A DNA stretch of 64,000 nucleotides. It comes from CAWBRT01 sp963791145. GTDB taxonomy: Bacteria > Acidobacteriota > Terriglobia > Terriglobales > Acidobacteriaceae. The first letter of the stretch is position 1; the number at the start of each line of letters is the position of its first letter. Under the pieces are notes generated by a model. That model saw only the letters and a program-made list of their open reading frames with translations. It made no database searches and was not told where the DNA came from. Shown here in pieces: positions 34,789 through 43,933 of the stretch. The position numbers and the translations under genes are program-made. The stretch covers positions 248,001 through 312,000 of the forward strand of contig CAWBRT010000027.1 in NCBI GenBank assembly GCA_963791145.1, read 5' to 3'.

Positions 34789-35781
34789 TCAGTGCCTGGG
34801 CGTCGATCGATTTGCTGCAGCTTCGGGATTTAAGCAATTCGGCGGTACTTGCCCGGCCAGCGCGGCATAGATGTTCTTGGCACAGAGCACCCCCATTTCT
34901 ACCCGGGTTTCCAGGGTCTGCGTTCCGAGATGGGGCATCAGCACGACGTTCGGCAAATCCGCCAACCCCGGCTCTAGAGTGGGCTCTCTTTCGTAGACGT
35001 CTAGACCAGCCCCCCTGATGACTCCCGCCTGAAGCGCCTTGACTAATGCTTTCTCGTCGACAATCGGGCCGCGGGCGGCGTTAACCAGTATGGCAGTCTT
35101 TTTCATGAGGTTCAGCGCAACTTCATCGATCAGATGCCTGGTTGTGGGAAGCAGTGGGGTATGAATCGAAATAAAGTCAGCCGTTTTCAGCAAGGTCTGT
35201 TTATCGACAAAGACGCCACCCGTTGCCGCCTCGAAAGCCTGGCTCGGCTGGACATCAGTGTAAATTACCTTCATATCGAACCCTCGAGCCCGTTTGCCAA
35301 CAGCCAAGCCGATGCGGCCGCCACCAAAGATGCCCAAGGTTTTCCCGCAGACTTGAGCGCCCATCAGAATGATCGGCCCCCAGCCCTTGTCCCCCGAGCG
35401 GACAAATTTGTCAGATTCGACTACGCGCCTTGCCGTGGCCAGCAGCAAAGCCCAGGTAAGATCCGCTGTCGCCCCGGTAACAACATCCGGTGTATTGGTG
35501 ACGTAGATTCCATTCTTTGTCGCCGCCTCCACATCTATGTTGTTATAGCCGACACCATAGTTCGCTAGAATTCTGCACTGGTCTTTTACAGCACGGCATA
35601 TTTCGTCGTCGATTCTCGTGGCAACCACCAGAATTGCATCGCGGGTCTTGAGCTTTTCTAATAGCTCTACTCTAGGCAGTGGCCGAGGGTCGCCATGCAT
35701 TTCCGCGTCATACTGTTCTTTGAAGAGACTGAGGACTTCGAGGGGCAGCGTACTGGTTATATAAACACTTTGCTTCGCCAT
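34789..35781 (-). CDS. D-2-hydroxyacid dehydrogenase (glyoxylate/hydroxypyruvate reductase type)
   Basis: 330 residues from the MAKQSVYITSTLPLEVL start; the longer frame to 35847 lacks family similarity. The NAD(P)-binding motif is GKTLGIFGGGRIGLAVGKRA (G-x-G-x2-G). The catalytic Arg lies in LVNAARGPIVDEKALVKAL, the Glu in LDVYEREPTLEPGLADLPNV and the His in LMPHLGTQTLETRVEMG. Such enzymes reduce glyoxylate or hydroxypyruvate to glycolate or D-glycerate in the cytoplasm. The N-terminal region overlaps the possible start of the divergent HExxH gene. It sits next to a relic RND operon, with no functional link evident. Confidence 0.88.
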   Translation of the reverse strand: MAKQSVYITSTLPLEVLSLFKEQYDAEMHGDPRPLPRVELLEKLKTRDAILVVATRIDDEICRAVKDQCRILANYGVGYNNIDVEAATKNGIYVTNTPDVVTGATADLTWALLLATARRVVESDKFVRSGDKGWGPIILMGAQVCGKTLGIFGGGRIGLAVGKRARGFDMKVIYTDVQPSQAFEAATGGVFVDKQTLLKTADFISIHTPLLPTTRHLIDEVALNLMKKTAILVNAARGPIVDEKALVKALQAGVIRGAGLDVYEREPTLEPGLADLPNVVLMPHLGTQTLETRVEMGVLCAKNIYAALAGQVPPNCLNPEAAANRSTPRH

Positions 35782-36273
35782 CTTGAGAACTCTTTCACCA
35801 GGTCGCGAGTTGCCGGCGCCCTGCAATGCGGTACAACTTCCGCCCAACAGTTAAATGAACGCTATGCCGCAACGCTGCCTAGCGAAATCGCGAGACGCTT
35901 GGGAATAAAGATCGTGGCAGGCGAGCCCGCCACTGCCAGGCTGGTTTTGTCGACGTATGATCCGGGCGCGGCTGCCATCACCCTCAATCGCGGCTTGATC
36001 GCGAAGCTGAAACAATGCCTGGCAGAGGAGCTTCTGTTGCCGCCCTTCGATCCGGAAGAGCTTGCGGTCGCGCATGAGCTATTTCACGTCCTGGAAGCCG
36101 GGGATGCCGCAATTTTTACGCGCTGCTTCAAGATAACGCTTTGGCGTCTCGGCCCGCTGCAATATCGTTCGACTGTCCTGGCGGCCAGCGAGATAGCCGC
36201 GACCACCTGCGCCAAAGCACTTTGCCGTCTCGGTTTTAACCCGATCCTGCTAGAACCCCTGATTTTGCGCTAA
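35770..36273 (+). CDS. Putative small zinc metallopeptidase-like protein (HExxH)
   Basis: The frame stays open from 35695, but the start is unclear; TTG 35770 is one option and overlaps the divergent dehydrogenase gene by 12 bp. The conserved-looking part begins at ARRLGIKIVAGEPATARLVL. It contains EELAVAHELFHVLEAGDAAI, an HExxH motif on a predicted helix, and, about 45 residues later, a Glu in LAASEIAATTCAKALCRLGF that could be the third zinc ligand of a gluzincin. The protein has no signal peptide. I do not recognise a named family; it could also be a catalytically inactive metal-binding protein. Confidence 0.45.
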   Translation: MLRHLENSFTRSRVAGALQCGTTSAQQLNERYAATLPSEIARRLGIKIVAGEPATARLVLSTYDPGAAAITLNRGLIAKLKQCLAEELLLPPFDPEELAVAHELFHVLEAGDAAIFTRCFKITLWRLGPLQYRSTVLAASEIAATTCAKALCRLGFNPILLEPLILR

Positions 36274-36508
36274 ACTGGCGCGGAAAGCGCGCAGGACTGG
36301 TTTGCCCGGCTGACGCTACCCTCCGAATCCCGCGCAAGACTCTTTTCCCGCGGATGATCGACTACGCCAAATCGGCTAATTCAGCCTAAGCAGTTTCGTT
36401 GGCGCACACTCTGTAGCGTAATTCATAACCACGTCAGAAGCAGACGCTTCGCCTGGAAACCGCTCCATTCGCGACCACGCGATGTTCTGCGTAGCACACC
36501 CGTCCCAT

Positions 36509-37504
36509 TCAGTTCATTCGCACCAGGATCTTGACCGCAGAGCTGGTCTGCAGAGCCGCGGCGTAGGCTTCCGGCGCCTCGTCCAGCGGACGCACCATGG
36601 AGATCAGCGGGCCGACATCGACCTTTCCGGATGCCATCACTTCGATCGCGTGCTCCATGTCCTTGCCCACGTACATACCGCTGCCCTGAATACGCATTTC
36701 AAAGCGCTGCATCCTCGGCATGGGCACGGAAACCGGGCCGGGCGACACTCCGATCACTACAACGCAGCCGCCGGACAACGTGCTCCCGCTGGCTACGTCG
36801 AAGGTATGCTGTCCGCCGACGCACTCGAAAGAGGCGCTATAGCGTGGCGTAACCTGCACCTGATCCGGCGAAAAAACCTCCGCTGCGCCCAAACGTTTGG
36901 CCAAATCGCGCTTGCGGGCAATCGGCTCGATCAAGCTCACGCGTCCGGCGCCCCGCGCGCGCAGGGCGAGCAGGACACAAAGCCCGATCGTGCCGCCGCC
37001 GATCACCAGCACATCTTCCAGGTCGTCATACAGGGCAGCCGCATGAACGCCCACCGTCAGAGGCTCCAGCAGGCAAGCTTTCTCCAAAGACAGTTCTTTC
37101 GGAAGGCGGTACAAATGCGAGGCGGCTATCACGACCCGGGTCTGGGCCACTCCGGGCAAACGATAGCCTGTCACCCGGTTGGATTCGCAGGTATTGAACG
37201 CCCCTCTCCGGCAGCTCCGGCAGGTGCCGCAGGTGAACAACGGATTGAGCACAACGTGATCACCGGGAGCGACGTTCGTAACCTCCGGACCAATATTCTT
37301 CACCACGGCCACCATCTCATGGCCGGTGATCACCGGAGGCTTGAAGAATGGATGCTTACCGTGCAACAGATGAAGATCGCTCGCACAGATGCCGACGTAG
37401 GCCGGAGCCAGCAGCGCTTCGCCCGGCCCAGGCTCTCGCGGCTCTTCCACAGTGCGCACGACAACTGTATCGAGAGCCTCAAAATAAATCTGCCTGACTT
37501 CCAT
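36509..37504 (-). CDS. Zinc-binding medium-chain dehydrogenase (threonine/sorbitol dehydrogenase-like)
   Basis: 331 residues. Catalytic zinc ligands lie in YVGICASDLHLLHG and TGHEMVAVV. The four structural-zinc cysteines lie in TCGTCRSCRRGAFNTC. The Rossmann fold shows VLVIGGGTIGLCVLLALRA. Length and motifs match polyol/threonine dehydrogenases; the substrate is open. A plus-strand frame of 399 codons over the same bases is an antisense overprint. It has a weak ribosome-binding site (AAGGGGAGCA) before the ATG. It is flanked on both sides by non-coding gaps, so it is probably monocistronic. Confidence 0.88.
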   Translation of the reverse strand: MEVRQIYFEALDTVVVRTVEEPREPGPGEALLAPAYVGICASDLHLLHGKHPFFKPPVITGHEMVAVVKNIGPEVTNVAPGDHVVLNPLFTCGTCRSCRRGAFNTCESNRVTGYRLPGVAQTRVVIAASHLYRLPKELSLEKACLLEPLTVGVHAAALYDDLEDVLVIGGGTIGLCVLLALRARGAGRVSLIEPIARKRDLAKRLGAAEVFSPDQVQVTPRYSASFECVGGQHTFDVASGSTLSGGCVVVIGVSPGPVSVPMPRMQRFEMRIQGSGMYVGKDMEHAIEVMASGKVDVGPLISMVRPLDEAPEAYAAALQTSSAVKILVRMN

Positions 37505-38046
37505 TGCTCCCCTTCGCAGTCATTCAAGCGAGATAGTTGTTTCGACGACCACTGGCAGAGTTTCTTATACCAGATATTCTGCTCAACGGTTTTGCATCTT
37601 CAACATGAGGTAATCCTTAGCTGTCATAATGGGCCGGCTTTCGACCACTCTTCAACTGACAACAGCCTTGGCGCTCATTGAGCGCTGGTGTGCACGGCTT
37701 CGGAATCGGATTGGTAATGTGAAACGCCCTTGGCGACATCGAAGCATTTGGCTCCCAACTGGTCGGCGCAACAAACCTGAAGTTGCCCACAAACGCGTTT
37801 GGGGGAAAGTTCGGGTCGATCGCTCGCGCGAGGCCTGCCCCTGGGCAACCCTGCCGTATAACGTCCGCTGCGCGAAGACACCCGACCCGATTCCGGGTGA
37901 AGCATAGCACAGACAGGCAGGCGGTTCTGATCTTCCTTGCAACGTCGGGAACCTGTGGCGCGCGATATTTTGGTTGTCAGAAATGCTAAAAGTAAATTCC
38001 GCTTCAGGAGTAGGATGTTGGATAGTTTTGGTATTGGGAGGGGGTC
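37505..38046. other. 540-bp gap upstream of the MmgE/PrpD gene
   Basis: Short frames on the minus strand (37.65-37.95 kb) show no recognisable family and no ribosome-binding site. The last ~100 bp are AT-richer and should contain the promoter of the downstream gene, which has a GGGAGGGGGTC ribosome-binding site. Confidence 0.4.
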
Positions 38047-39525
38047 ATGATGAAACTTCTTCGCCGGCAATTTCTCCATCTGGCAGCGGGCGTCGCAGGC
38101 GCGGCAGCATTTCCGGTGATTGCACAGGATAGGGCCGAACGACCTTCTTCCGCCGCGGGAAGCGGTCAGACTTCGCTCGCCGAAACTCTTGCGCGCTATG
38201 CGGCCACGCTGAAGTACGAGAATCTGCCGGAGGATGTCGTGCGCATCGCCAAGCGTACGATCCTTGACACACTCGGCTGCGCGTTCGGCGGCTACACGGC
38301 GGGACCGAGCAAGATTGCGATCAAGCTCGCGAGCGAGGTCAGCTCAAAGCAGGGCGCTACAATCCTGATCAGCGGCATCAGGACGAGCCCCGACCTCGCG
38401 GTTTTCGCCAACGGCGTGATGATTCGATATTTGGATTTCAACGACGCCTTCGTCAGCCTAACTCATGGCGCCGGGCACCCGAGCGATACGATTGCGGCAT
38501 TACTGACTGCGGCCGAGTTGACCGGGCGCAGTGGCCGCGATCTCATCACCGCCACCGTGCTCGCTTACGAGGTCTTCTGCAAGATCGCGGATGTCTTTGA
38601 CTACCTCGGCAACGGCATCGACCATTCGACCGTCACGGGCATTGCGGCCGTGGTCGGCGCCGGTCGCCTGATGGGACTGACGGCGGAAGAGATGGTACAC
38701 GCCATTGGGATTACGGTCGGCGGCAACACGGCGACGCGCCAGGGCCGCTCCGATGCGCTGTCGAACTGGAAGGCCTTCGCGGCGGCCGATGCCTGCCGCA
38801 AGGCAATCTTTTCAGTGCAACTCGCACAGAATGGGATGACGGGCCCAAACAATGTCTTCGAGGGAAGCTACGGTTTCTTCAAGGTGATGGGCCGCCATCC
38901 GGTCGCGCCGCCGCAGCTTGGCGAGCCGTTCGGCATCCGCCGCGCTTTCACCAAACGCTTTCCGCTTGGCCAGTTCTCCCAAACCGTCGCGCAAGCCGCC
39001 CTGGAAGCACGACCGTTTTTCAAGAGCCCCGACGATATCCAGGAGGTTAACATCCACGTTTCGCACTCCGCGATCAAGATCATGGCGGACGGACCGGACA
39101 AGTGGCGGCCGCAGACGCACGAAACCGCCGATCACAGCATCCCGTATTCGGCGGGCCTCGCGCTTATGTATGGCAAGATCGATCCTGCATACTATGAGGA
39201 GCCTTATTTGCACGACGCGCGCCTGGTCGACCTCGTGAGCCGCGTCAAATGTCTGCCGTCGGCTGAAGCCGACAGAACCGAGAACGAGTTCAATCTCTGC
39301 GAGCTCGAGGTGGTTCTGAAATCGGGTGCGCGCAAGACCGTACGCGTCGAGTATCACCGCGGGCACTTCAAGAACCCGATGACCGATGCCGAAATGGAAG
39401 AGAAGTTTCGCCTGATGGCGCAAAAGCACATAAGCGCTAATCGCATAGACAACCTGCTGCGCCTCCTCTGGGGGATTGAGCGAGAGCCGCAGGTGAGCAC
39501 CCTCATCGCGGCGACGCGGGTTTGA
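38047..39525 (+). CDS. MmgE/PrpD family protein with Tat signal
   Basis: 492 residues. The N-terminus MMKLLRRQFLHLAAGVAGAA has a twin-arginine motif (RRQFL) and hydrophobic stretch, so export by Tat is predicted, which is unusual for a family that is mostly cytoplasmic. The mature part has the MmgE/PrpD pattern: LAETLARYAATLKYENLPED, AKRTILDTLGCAFGGYTAGP, DFNDAFVSLTHGAGHPSDTI and NWKAFAAADACRKAIFSVQL. Known members dehydrate 2-methylcitrate or isomerise itaconate- and aconitate-like compounds. The next MFS transporter (40.8 kb) and a relic hydrogenase-subunit gene follow on the same strand. Confidence 0.85.
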   Translation: MMKLLRRQFLHLAAGVAGAAAFPVIAQDRAERPSSAAGSGQTSLAETLARYAATLKYENLPEDVVRIAKRTILDTLGCAFGGYTAGPSKIAIKLASEVSSKQGATILISGIRTSPDLAVFANGVMIRYLDFNDAFVSLTHGAGHPSDTIAALLTAAELTGRSGRDLITATVLAYEVFCKIADVFDYLGNGIDHSTVTGIAAVVGAGRLMGLTAEEMVHAIGITVGGNTATRQGRSDALSNWKAFAAADACRKAIFSVQLAQNGMTGPNNVFEGSYGFFKVMGRHPVAPPQLGEPFGIRRAFTKRFPLGQFSQTVAQAALEARPFFKSPDDIQEVNIHVSHSAIKIMADGPDKWRPQTHETADHSIPYSAGLALMYGKIDPAYYEEPYLHDARLVDLVSRVKCLPSAEADRTENEFNLCELEVVLKSGARKTVRVEYHRGHFKNPMTDAEMEEKFRLMAQKHISANRIDNLLRLLWGIEREPQVSTLIAATRV

Positions 39526-39615
39526 TTACCATCGCCGCCATCCCGCTCGGCAACCGAGGCACTAGCGACCCCGTGCCGAGCTTCCGCTGAGGGTCATTCG
39601 CTCGCCCGGGAGGGG

Positions 39616-40281
39616 GTGAATTTGGAGAATTCGGACAGTAGGGTTTTCAGATTGGGGGAATTTGCTCGTAACCGTGGCCGGGACCCATTCCAACCCCTGG
39701 ACCCATGCCCGGCAATCGCGCTCTTCTCGACGGAGCGCGTGCGGCGGACGACCGCGGGGCAGTTCGCAGCGGCGGCGCTGACGGTCCTCGGCATCGTCCT
39801 CAACCGCATTGACGTAGGCGGTGTCGCCCATCTCAGGCCGGAAGGCGCTTTCTACCTGCCGTCGTGGACGGAGCTTGCGATTACGCTGGGCGTGGTCTCA
39901 GCCGCGGGGTTGGTCTTCCTGTTCATGGTTGAGCGCTTCAATATCTGGGAGCAGCGGCCTGCCGATCCCAGCGCCGATCCGCTGAAACTTCCCGAGTTCG
40001 ATCCGGTCGGCAGCACCTGGCTGGGAGTACCCGCAGTAGCAGCCCGCACGACCTTTTCGCTGGCATTCATCGTGCCTGCAGCACTGGGATTCGCGATGCT
40101 GAACGTCCATTCCGAACAGAACCGGGGCGTTGATCCCACGCCCGTTCAGCGGGCGCGCGGTGGCGACGTTCTGTTCATCGACGGCAACCTGGACGGCTTC
40201 GGCGTAGCCTTCTCTGATGTGCCAAACGTATGCCCCTTGATGCTTTGCGATGCGAGTACCCGTGCCGGCTGTGCGAAATAG
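39616..40281 (+). pseudogene. C-terminal remnant of a NrfD/HybB-type quinone-interacting membrane subunit
   Basis: The recognisable part begins at IALFSTERVRRTTAGQFAAA and runs through VLGIVLNRIDVGGVAHLRPE, FYLPSWTELAITLGVVSAAG and VFLFMVERFNIWEQRP. These are the last two helices of a HybB/NrfD protein, including the conserved 'NR-DVGG-AH...Y-PSWTE' motif. Next come another membrane helix (ARTTFSLAFIVPAALGFAML) and ARGGDVLFIDGNLDGFGVAF, typical of a downstream cytochrome-linked region. The first ~300 residues are missing, and no start or partner (FeS subunit, molybdopterin subunit) is nearby. It is a fragment. Confidence 0.6.
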
Positions 40282-40799
40282 TACCGATAAACGCCCAAGC
40301 ATTCAGAAATCGGATTGTTCCCGAATTGTCGGCAAACCGGAAGTTATCGCGAAGTACAGAGGGCAGCAGGTAACTGAGGAGAAATCGTCTTCTCACTTGG
40401 TTGCCGGGGCCGGTTCCTGTTTTGGGCTTCGGTGCGATATGGCCTGTTCTCACTCGTTACCGTGAAGCTCCACGTTGATTCGGCGTAAAGCGCTGTTCTC
40501 CAGAACATAAGAAGTTGAAACTTTCAGAACTCCCGAGAACTCAGCAGCCCAGAGCCTGGCTACCGAAATCCGTCGAATCTTCGAGTTAACGCGCGAGACC
40601 CGAATTGTTCCCTACAGTACAACCCAGGGGCCTGTCACCTGGGCAAACCCCAGGTAAAATTGCGAGCCCACCCGGGGTTACCTGGAGCTCTATCCCGCAT
40701 TTCCTTTTGAACTATGCTCGATTCCGCTTATGATCTCGAAATCGCAATGGCGGCTATCAGTAGTGGAATGCCGAGCTCAGTGCTCAAGAGGAGATTCCG
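40282..40799. promoter_or_regulatory. 518-bp gap upstream of the third MFS gene
   Basis: Two overlapping inverted repeats stand out: ACCTGGG-CAAA-CCCCAGGT (about 40637-40655) and CCAGGTAA...TTACCTGG (40650-40657 with 40678-40685). They share the CCAGGTAA arm, so alternative hairpins or two operator sites are possible. No gene is evident. Confidence 0.45.
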
Positions 40800-42140
40800 A
40801 TGAATCCAGGGGATCAATTCCTGCCGGTCGTCAAATCGGTTGGCCTCTCCAACGTGCCTGCCAATAAGCTCCGCTGGTTGATTCTTTTGCTGATTTGCCT
40901 GATGTATATGATCGTGTTTCTCGATAAGGGAAACATCTCTGTGGTAGCGCCGTCGCTAATGCGCCAGTTCGGCTTTAGCAAGGCCAGCATGGGCTTTATC
41001 TTCAGCGCTTTTGTTCTCGCCTATTCGCTAGGGCAGGTACCGGGCGGGTGGCTGTCCGATCGCCTGGGATCACGCTCGGTGTTGTCGGGATTGGTACTTA
41101 TCTGGTCGGTCATTACGGTCGTCACCGGCTTTGGCGCCAGCTACATGGCTTTCGTCGTAACCCGGTTTTTCACGGGCTTGGCGGAGGCTGGCGCTTTTCC
41201 GGCGGCCACTCGAGCGATGCAGTCATGGTTCACGCGGGCAGAGCGCGGCTTTGTGCAAGGCTTTACCCATAGTTTTGCCCGAATCGGTTCGGCCATTGTG
41301 CCGCCAATTGGCGTCACCCTAATTCTGGCCTTCGGCTGGCCCTCGCTATTTTATTTCTGTGGCGTCCTTGGTGTTCTCTGGGCGATTGCGTTTTATTTGG
41401 TGTTTCGCAACCGGCCCGAGAATCATCCCTGGATAAGCCAGGGCGAACTGACGCATTTGTTGGCCGCTGACCCGACGCGAACGGCCACTCAGGTGAAGCC
41501 GAAGATCGCCTGGCGCCGGCTGTTGGCCGCACCCAACATGTGGTACATAATGGTGGCCTACGGCTGCTACGCCTACAGTGTCTACTTCTTTACATCCTGG
41601 CTGCCGACCTATCTGGTCGCCTACCGGCACTTTTCCCTCGCCACGATGGGTTTGGTCGCGGCGCTCCCCTTGCTGGCCGGAGTGGTTGGCGACACTGTCG
41701 GCGGCCTTATCACCGACCGCATACTGGTGCGCACCAATAATTTGACCCTGGCTCGCAAAGTGGTCGCCGTGCCTGCTCTGATCTTGGCCGCCGCGTTCGT
41801 GATTCCCGCCGCGCTCGCCCCGAGCCCGAAAATTGCTGTTTGCCTGCTGGCCGCGTCGATGTTCTGCATGGAGTGTTTCATCGCGCCAACCTGGGCAATC
41901 ACCATGGATGTAGGCGGCGAACATAGCGGCACGGTGGCGGGGCTGATGAACATGGCCGGCAACCTGGGCGGCGCGCTGTCAGTGGCCGTCTTCGGCGTCC
42001 TGGTACAAAAGGAACTCTGGGTCGCCCCATTCGTGGTTCAAGCCGGTGTGCTGATTACGGGCGCCATGATCTGGTTGCTGCTGATCCGCCCCGAACGCTC
42101 GGTGGTCGATACGCAAACTGTGCTGATTGCGGCAGATTGA
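40800..42140 (+). CDS. MFS transporter of the anion:cation symporter (sugar acid) family
   Basis: 446 residues and 12 membrane segments. ACS motifs: FLDKGNISVVAPSLMRQF (TM1), DRLGSRSVL (TM2-3 loop), GLAEAGAFPAATRAMQSWFT and RGFVQGFTHSFARIGSAIVP (TM4). The TM1 motif has LDKGN where the other two paralogues have LDRVN, a change in the segment that in glucarate/phthalate transporters contributes to substrate handling. The ATG follows CAAGAGGAGATTCCG. The downstream double-CMD gene is on the same strand 160 bp later. The substrate is probably an organic or sugar acid. Confidence 0.9.
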   Translation: MNPGDQFLPVVKSVGLSNVPANKLRWLILLLICLMYMIVFLDKGNISVVAPSLMRQFGFSKASMGFIFSAFVLAYSLGQVPGGWLSDRLGSRSVLSGLVLIWSVITVVTGFGASYMAFVVTRFFTGLAEAGAFPAATRAMQSWFTRAERGFVQGFTHSFARIGSAIVPPIGVTLILAFGWPSLFYFCGVLGVLWAIAFYLVFRNRPENHPWISQGELTHLLAADPTRTATQVKPKIAWRRLLAAPNMWYIMVAYGCYAYSVYFFTSWLPTYLVAYRHFSLATMGLVAALPLLAGVVGDTVGGLITDRILVRTNNLTLARKVVAVPALILAAAFVIPAALAPSPKIAVCLLAASMFCMECFIAPTWAITMDVGGEHSGTVAGLMNMAGNLGGALSVAVFGVLVQKELWVAPFVVQAGVLITGAMIWLLLIRPERSVVDTQTVLIAAD

Positions 42141-42300
42141 TGAATGGGAGCCGGGAGATGAAAGATGAGAGACCGATGCTCCTTATCGGGATATTTCCCG
42201 AGGTGAGATCAGACAAGATTGCAGAGAACTACGGTTGCATGCAAACAAACAAAATGTAGAACCGAACCCCGCAAAGATTGAACATAAGGAGCATCAAGCT

Positions 42301-43197
42301 ATGTCCGCAGTCAGGAATAACGACGAGTCGAAACTGGGCGGCGATGAGGTGATGGACCGCTTCACCGCGGAGCGCGGTGACCTGTTCCCGGAATTTCGTC
42401 TGATGGCCCGGGAAATGCCTGAAATGGTCAACCATATCCGCAAGAACGCAGGCTACGTTCATTACTACGAGAATCAGACGACGCCCGATCAGGAACTCTC
42501 CGGCCCGATGCGCGAGTTGATTGCGCTATGCCAATTATGCGCGAAGGGTGACGACCGTTTCGCGGCGAACCACGTCCGGCGTCTCTATCGCATGGGAATC
42601 ACCAATCGCGTAATGTTCGAAGCCGGGTTCAGCATGGCCCCGATCGTGGGCTGGTCAAACGTGTCGCACGTGGCGCAAGCGATCCTCACCGCCAACAATC
42701 CCGATTATCCGGAGGGAGAGCTGCCGCGCGGAGGCGAACCGAAAACGCTCACGCCTTTCCCCGAACTCTCGATCGGCCGCGAACGAAAAGGTCCTGCCGA
42801 TGACCGTCTCGTTGAAACACCTGAGTGGAAGTACGTTGCGAAAATCGATCCCGAACTCGCGCGCCGTGCCGTTGCTTTTGTCGACGACTGTTTGCTTGCA
42901 AACGGCGCAAAGGACGAGCATCTTGGCCCGGGGCCGCGCGAGCTAATCGCGATTGCTGCGTTGTGCGCGCGGGGCGAAGCGGACCTCGCGGCAGATCACA
43001 TCAAGCGCGCCTATGCCTACGGGATGAATCGCCATCAAGTGCTGGAAGCGATTTCCTGCGTTTTTCCCATGACCGGAGCGCTGACAGTGCAGATCGGCGT
43101 TCGCGCGATGCAAATGGCCGAATTAGCTGTTAGGACAAAGAAACGCCGCCCCATAAAACAGGCGCAATCATCCAAACGGAAAAGGAAGAGCAGATGA
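42301..43197 (+). CDS. Protein with two carboxymuconolactone decarboxylase (CMD) domains
   Basis: 298 residues from ATG 42301 (TAAGGAGCATCAAGCT precedes it). Domain 1 (~30-130) contains LSGPMRELIALCQLCAKGDD RFAANHVRRLYRMGIT; domain 2 (~200-285) contains LGPGPRELIAIAALCARGEA DLAADHIKRAYAYGMNRHQV. Both have the CMD helix pair with a Cys in LCxxGxxxxAxxHxxR, but not a CxxC pair, so the peroxidase chemistry of AhpD is unlikely. Family members act as gamma-carboxymuconolactone decarboxylases or as detoxification proteins. The Lys/Arg-rich tail is unusual. It is the last gene before the integrase relic. Confidence 0.82.
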   Translation: MSAVRNNDESKLGGDEVMDRFTAERGDLFPEFRLMAREMPEMVNHIRKNAGYVHYYENQTTPDQELSGPMRELIALCQLCAKGDDRFAANHVRRLYRMGITNRVMFEAGFSMAPIVGWSNVSHVAQAILTANNPDYPEGELPRGGEPKTLTPFPELSIGRERKGPADDRLVETPEWKYVAKIDPELARRAVAFVDDCLLANGAKDEHLGPGPRELIAIAALCARGEADLAADHIKRAYAYGMNRHQVLEAISCVFPMTGALTVQIGVRAMQMAELAVRTKKRRPIKQAQSSKRKRKSR

Positions 43198-43220
43198 ATT
43201 GTGCGTAGCGCCGTTCCAGA

Positions 43221-43349
43221 CGAGATTTCAGGACCACACTCAATATTTACGGTGATGTTGTAACGGATGAGATGACCACCGCAGGCATCAAGATCGCTCA
43301 GCTTGCCTTTCGGGGAAACCGAGCGCAGGCGGAGCGCGGCTGGAGCTAA
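43221..43349 (+). pseudogene. C-terminal relic of a tyrosine integrase
   Basis: The frame reads DFRTTLNIYGDVVTDEMTTA and then GIKIAQLAFRGNR...ERGWS to a TAA at 43347. NIYGD holds the catalytic Tyr and matches the end of the 24-kb integrase (TTMNIYGDAESEEM). All upstream integrase sequence is gone. The stop lies 13 bp before the fourth tRNA-Asn fragment, the same int-att arrangement as at 24.36 kb. Confidence 0.8.
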
Positions 43350-43362
43350 GTTATTGAAAGAT

Positions 43363-43407
43363 TGGCTCCTCAGGTAGGACTCGAACCTGCAACCCTCCGG
43401 TTAACAG
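43363..43407 (-). repeat. tRNA-Asn 3'-half fragment (fourth copy)
   Basis: It is 45 bp from TGGCTCCTCAGGTAGGACTC to CCGGTTAACAG, differing from the 24-kb copy at one position (TGC for TAC). Beyond the anticodon loop the sequence (GTGCGGCAGC) is unrelated to a tRNA 5' half, so no intact tRNA is present. Confidence 0.8.
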
Positions 43408-43760
43408 GTGCGGCAGCAACATAGAGACGGTATGCAATGGTTGGCGACAACACACAAGCAATCAGCAGTTTACGCGCAGTCATGGCAAGTGACGATTGCG
43501 ACCATTGTGAACGGTTTCTAACTGAGAGGGGTCACAAAAAAGGGCACAACTTCTCCGTTGTTTCAGCGGTATTCCGTTTAGCAAGACTGCGCAGCTAAAA
43601 TATGCCGCAACCGTCCTATTCCTTTTGCTTTGGGCCTCAAAAAAGGGGGTCATTATGAACCCCTTTCTGAGGGGGGTACCAGCAAGGTCATTTTTGTTCC
43701 TGCAGTCCGGAGCTCGTGAGCAGGCGGCCATCCCACCAGCGTGTCAGCACGCCTCAGCAT
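43408..43760. other. Gap after the fourth tRNA-Asn fragment
   Basis: No gene is supported. The stretch contains a short low-complexity segment (AAAAAAGGGGGTC) around 43640 and frames without similarity. Confidence 0.4.
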
Positions 43761-43890
43761 TCAGCTTTCAGCGAGAGTGGGCATGCACGCCTCGATTGCG
43801 TTCCGTAACGCAGAACCGTCGATCTTTCCGTCGATCGACGAAGCCATGTGCCAGATGTAGGTCGATTTGTGCTCATGACACCGCTCTTGC
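43761..43890 (-). pseudogene. N-terminal fragment of a RibD/DHFR-like reductase
   Basis: The minus-strand frame contains STYIWHMASSIDGKIDGSAL, which resembles the first strand and loop of RibD_C/dihydrofolate-reductase-like proteins (YVxxHMASSLDGKI). It stops after about 40 residues. It lies just after the PhzF relic on the same strand and looks like another gene remnant. Confidence 0.35.
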
Positions 43891-43933
43891 CCGCTGTTCT
43901 TCGCGCCAGCGAGCGGGTGGCCCCGACGGCCTT

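Noticed and set aside
36482..37681. A 399-codon plus-strand frame
   Set aside because: It lies antisense to a zinc dehydrogenase with all metal-ligand motifs, and its translation is a low-complexity His/Arg/Gln mixture without family features.
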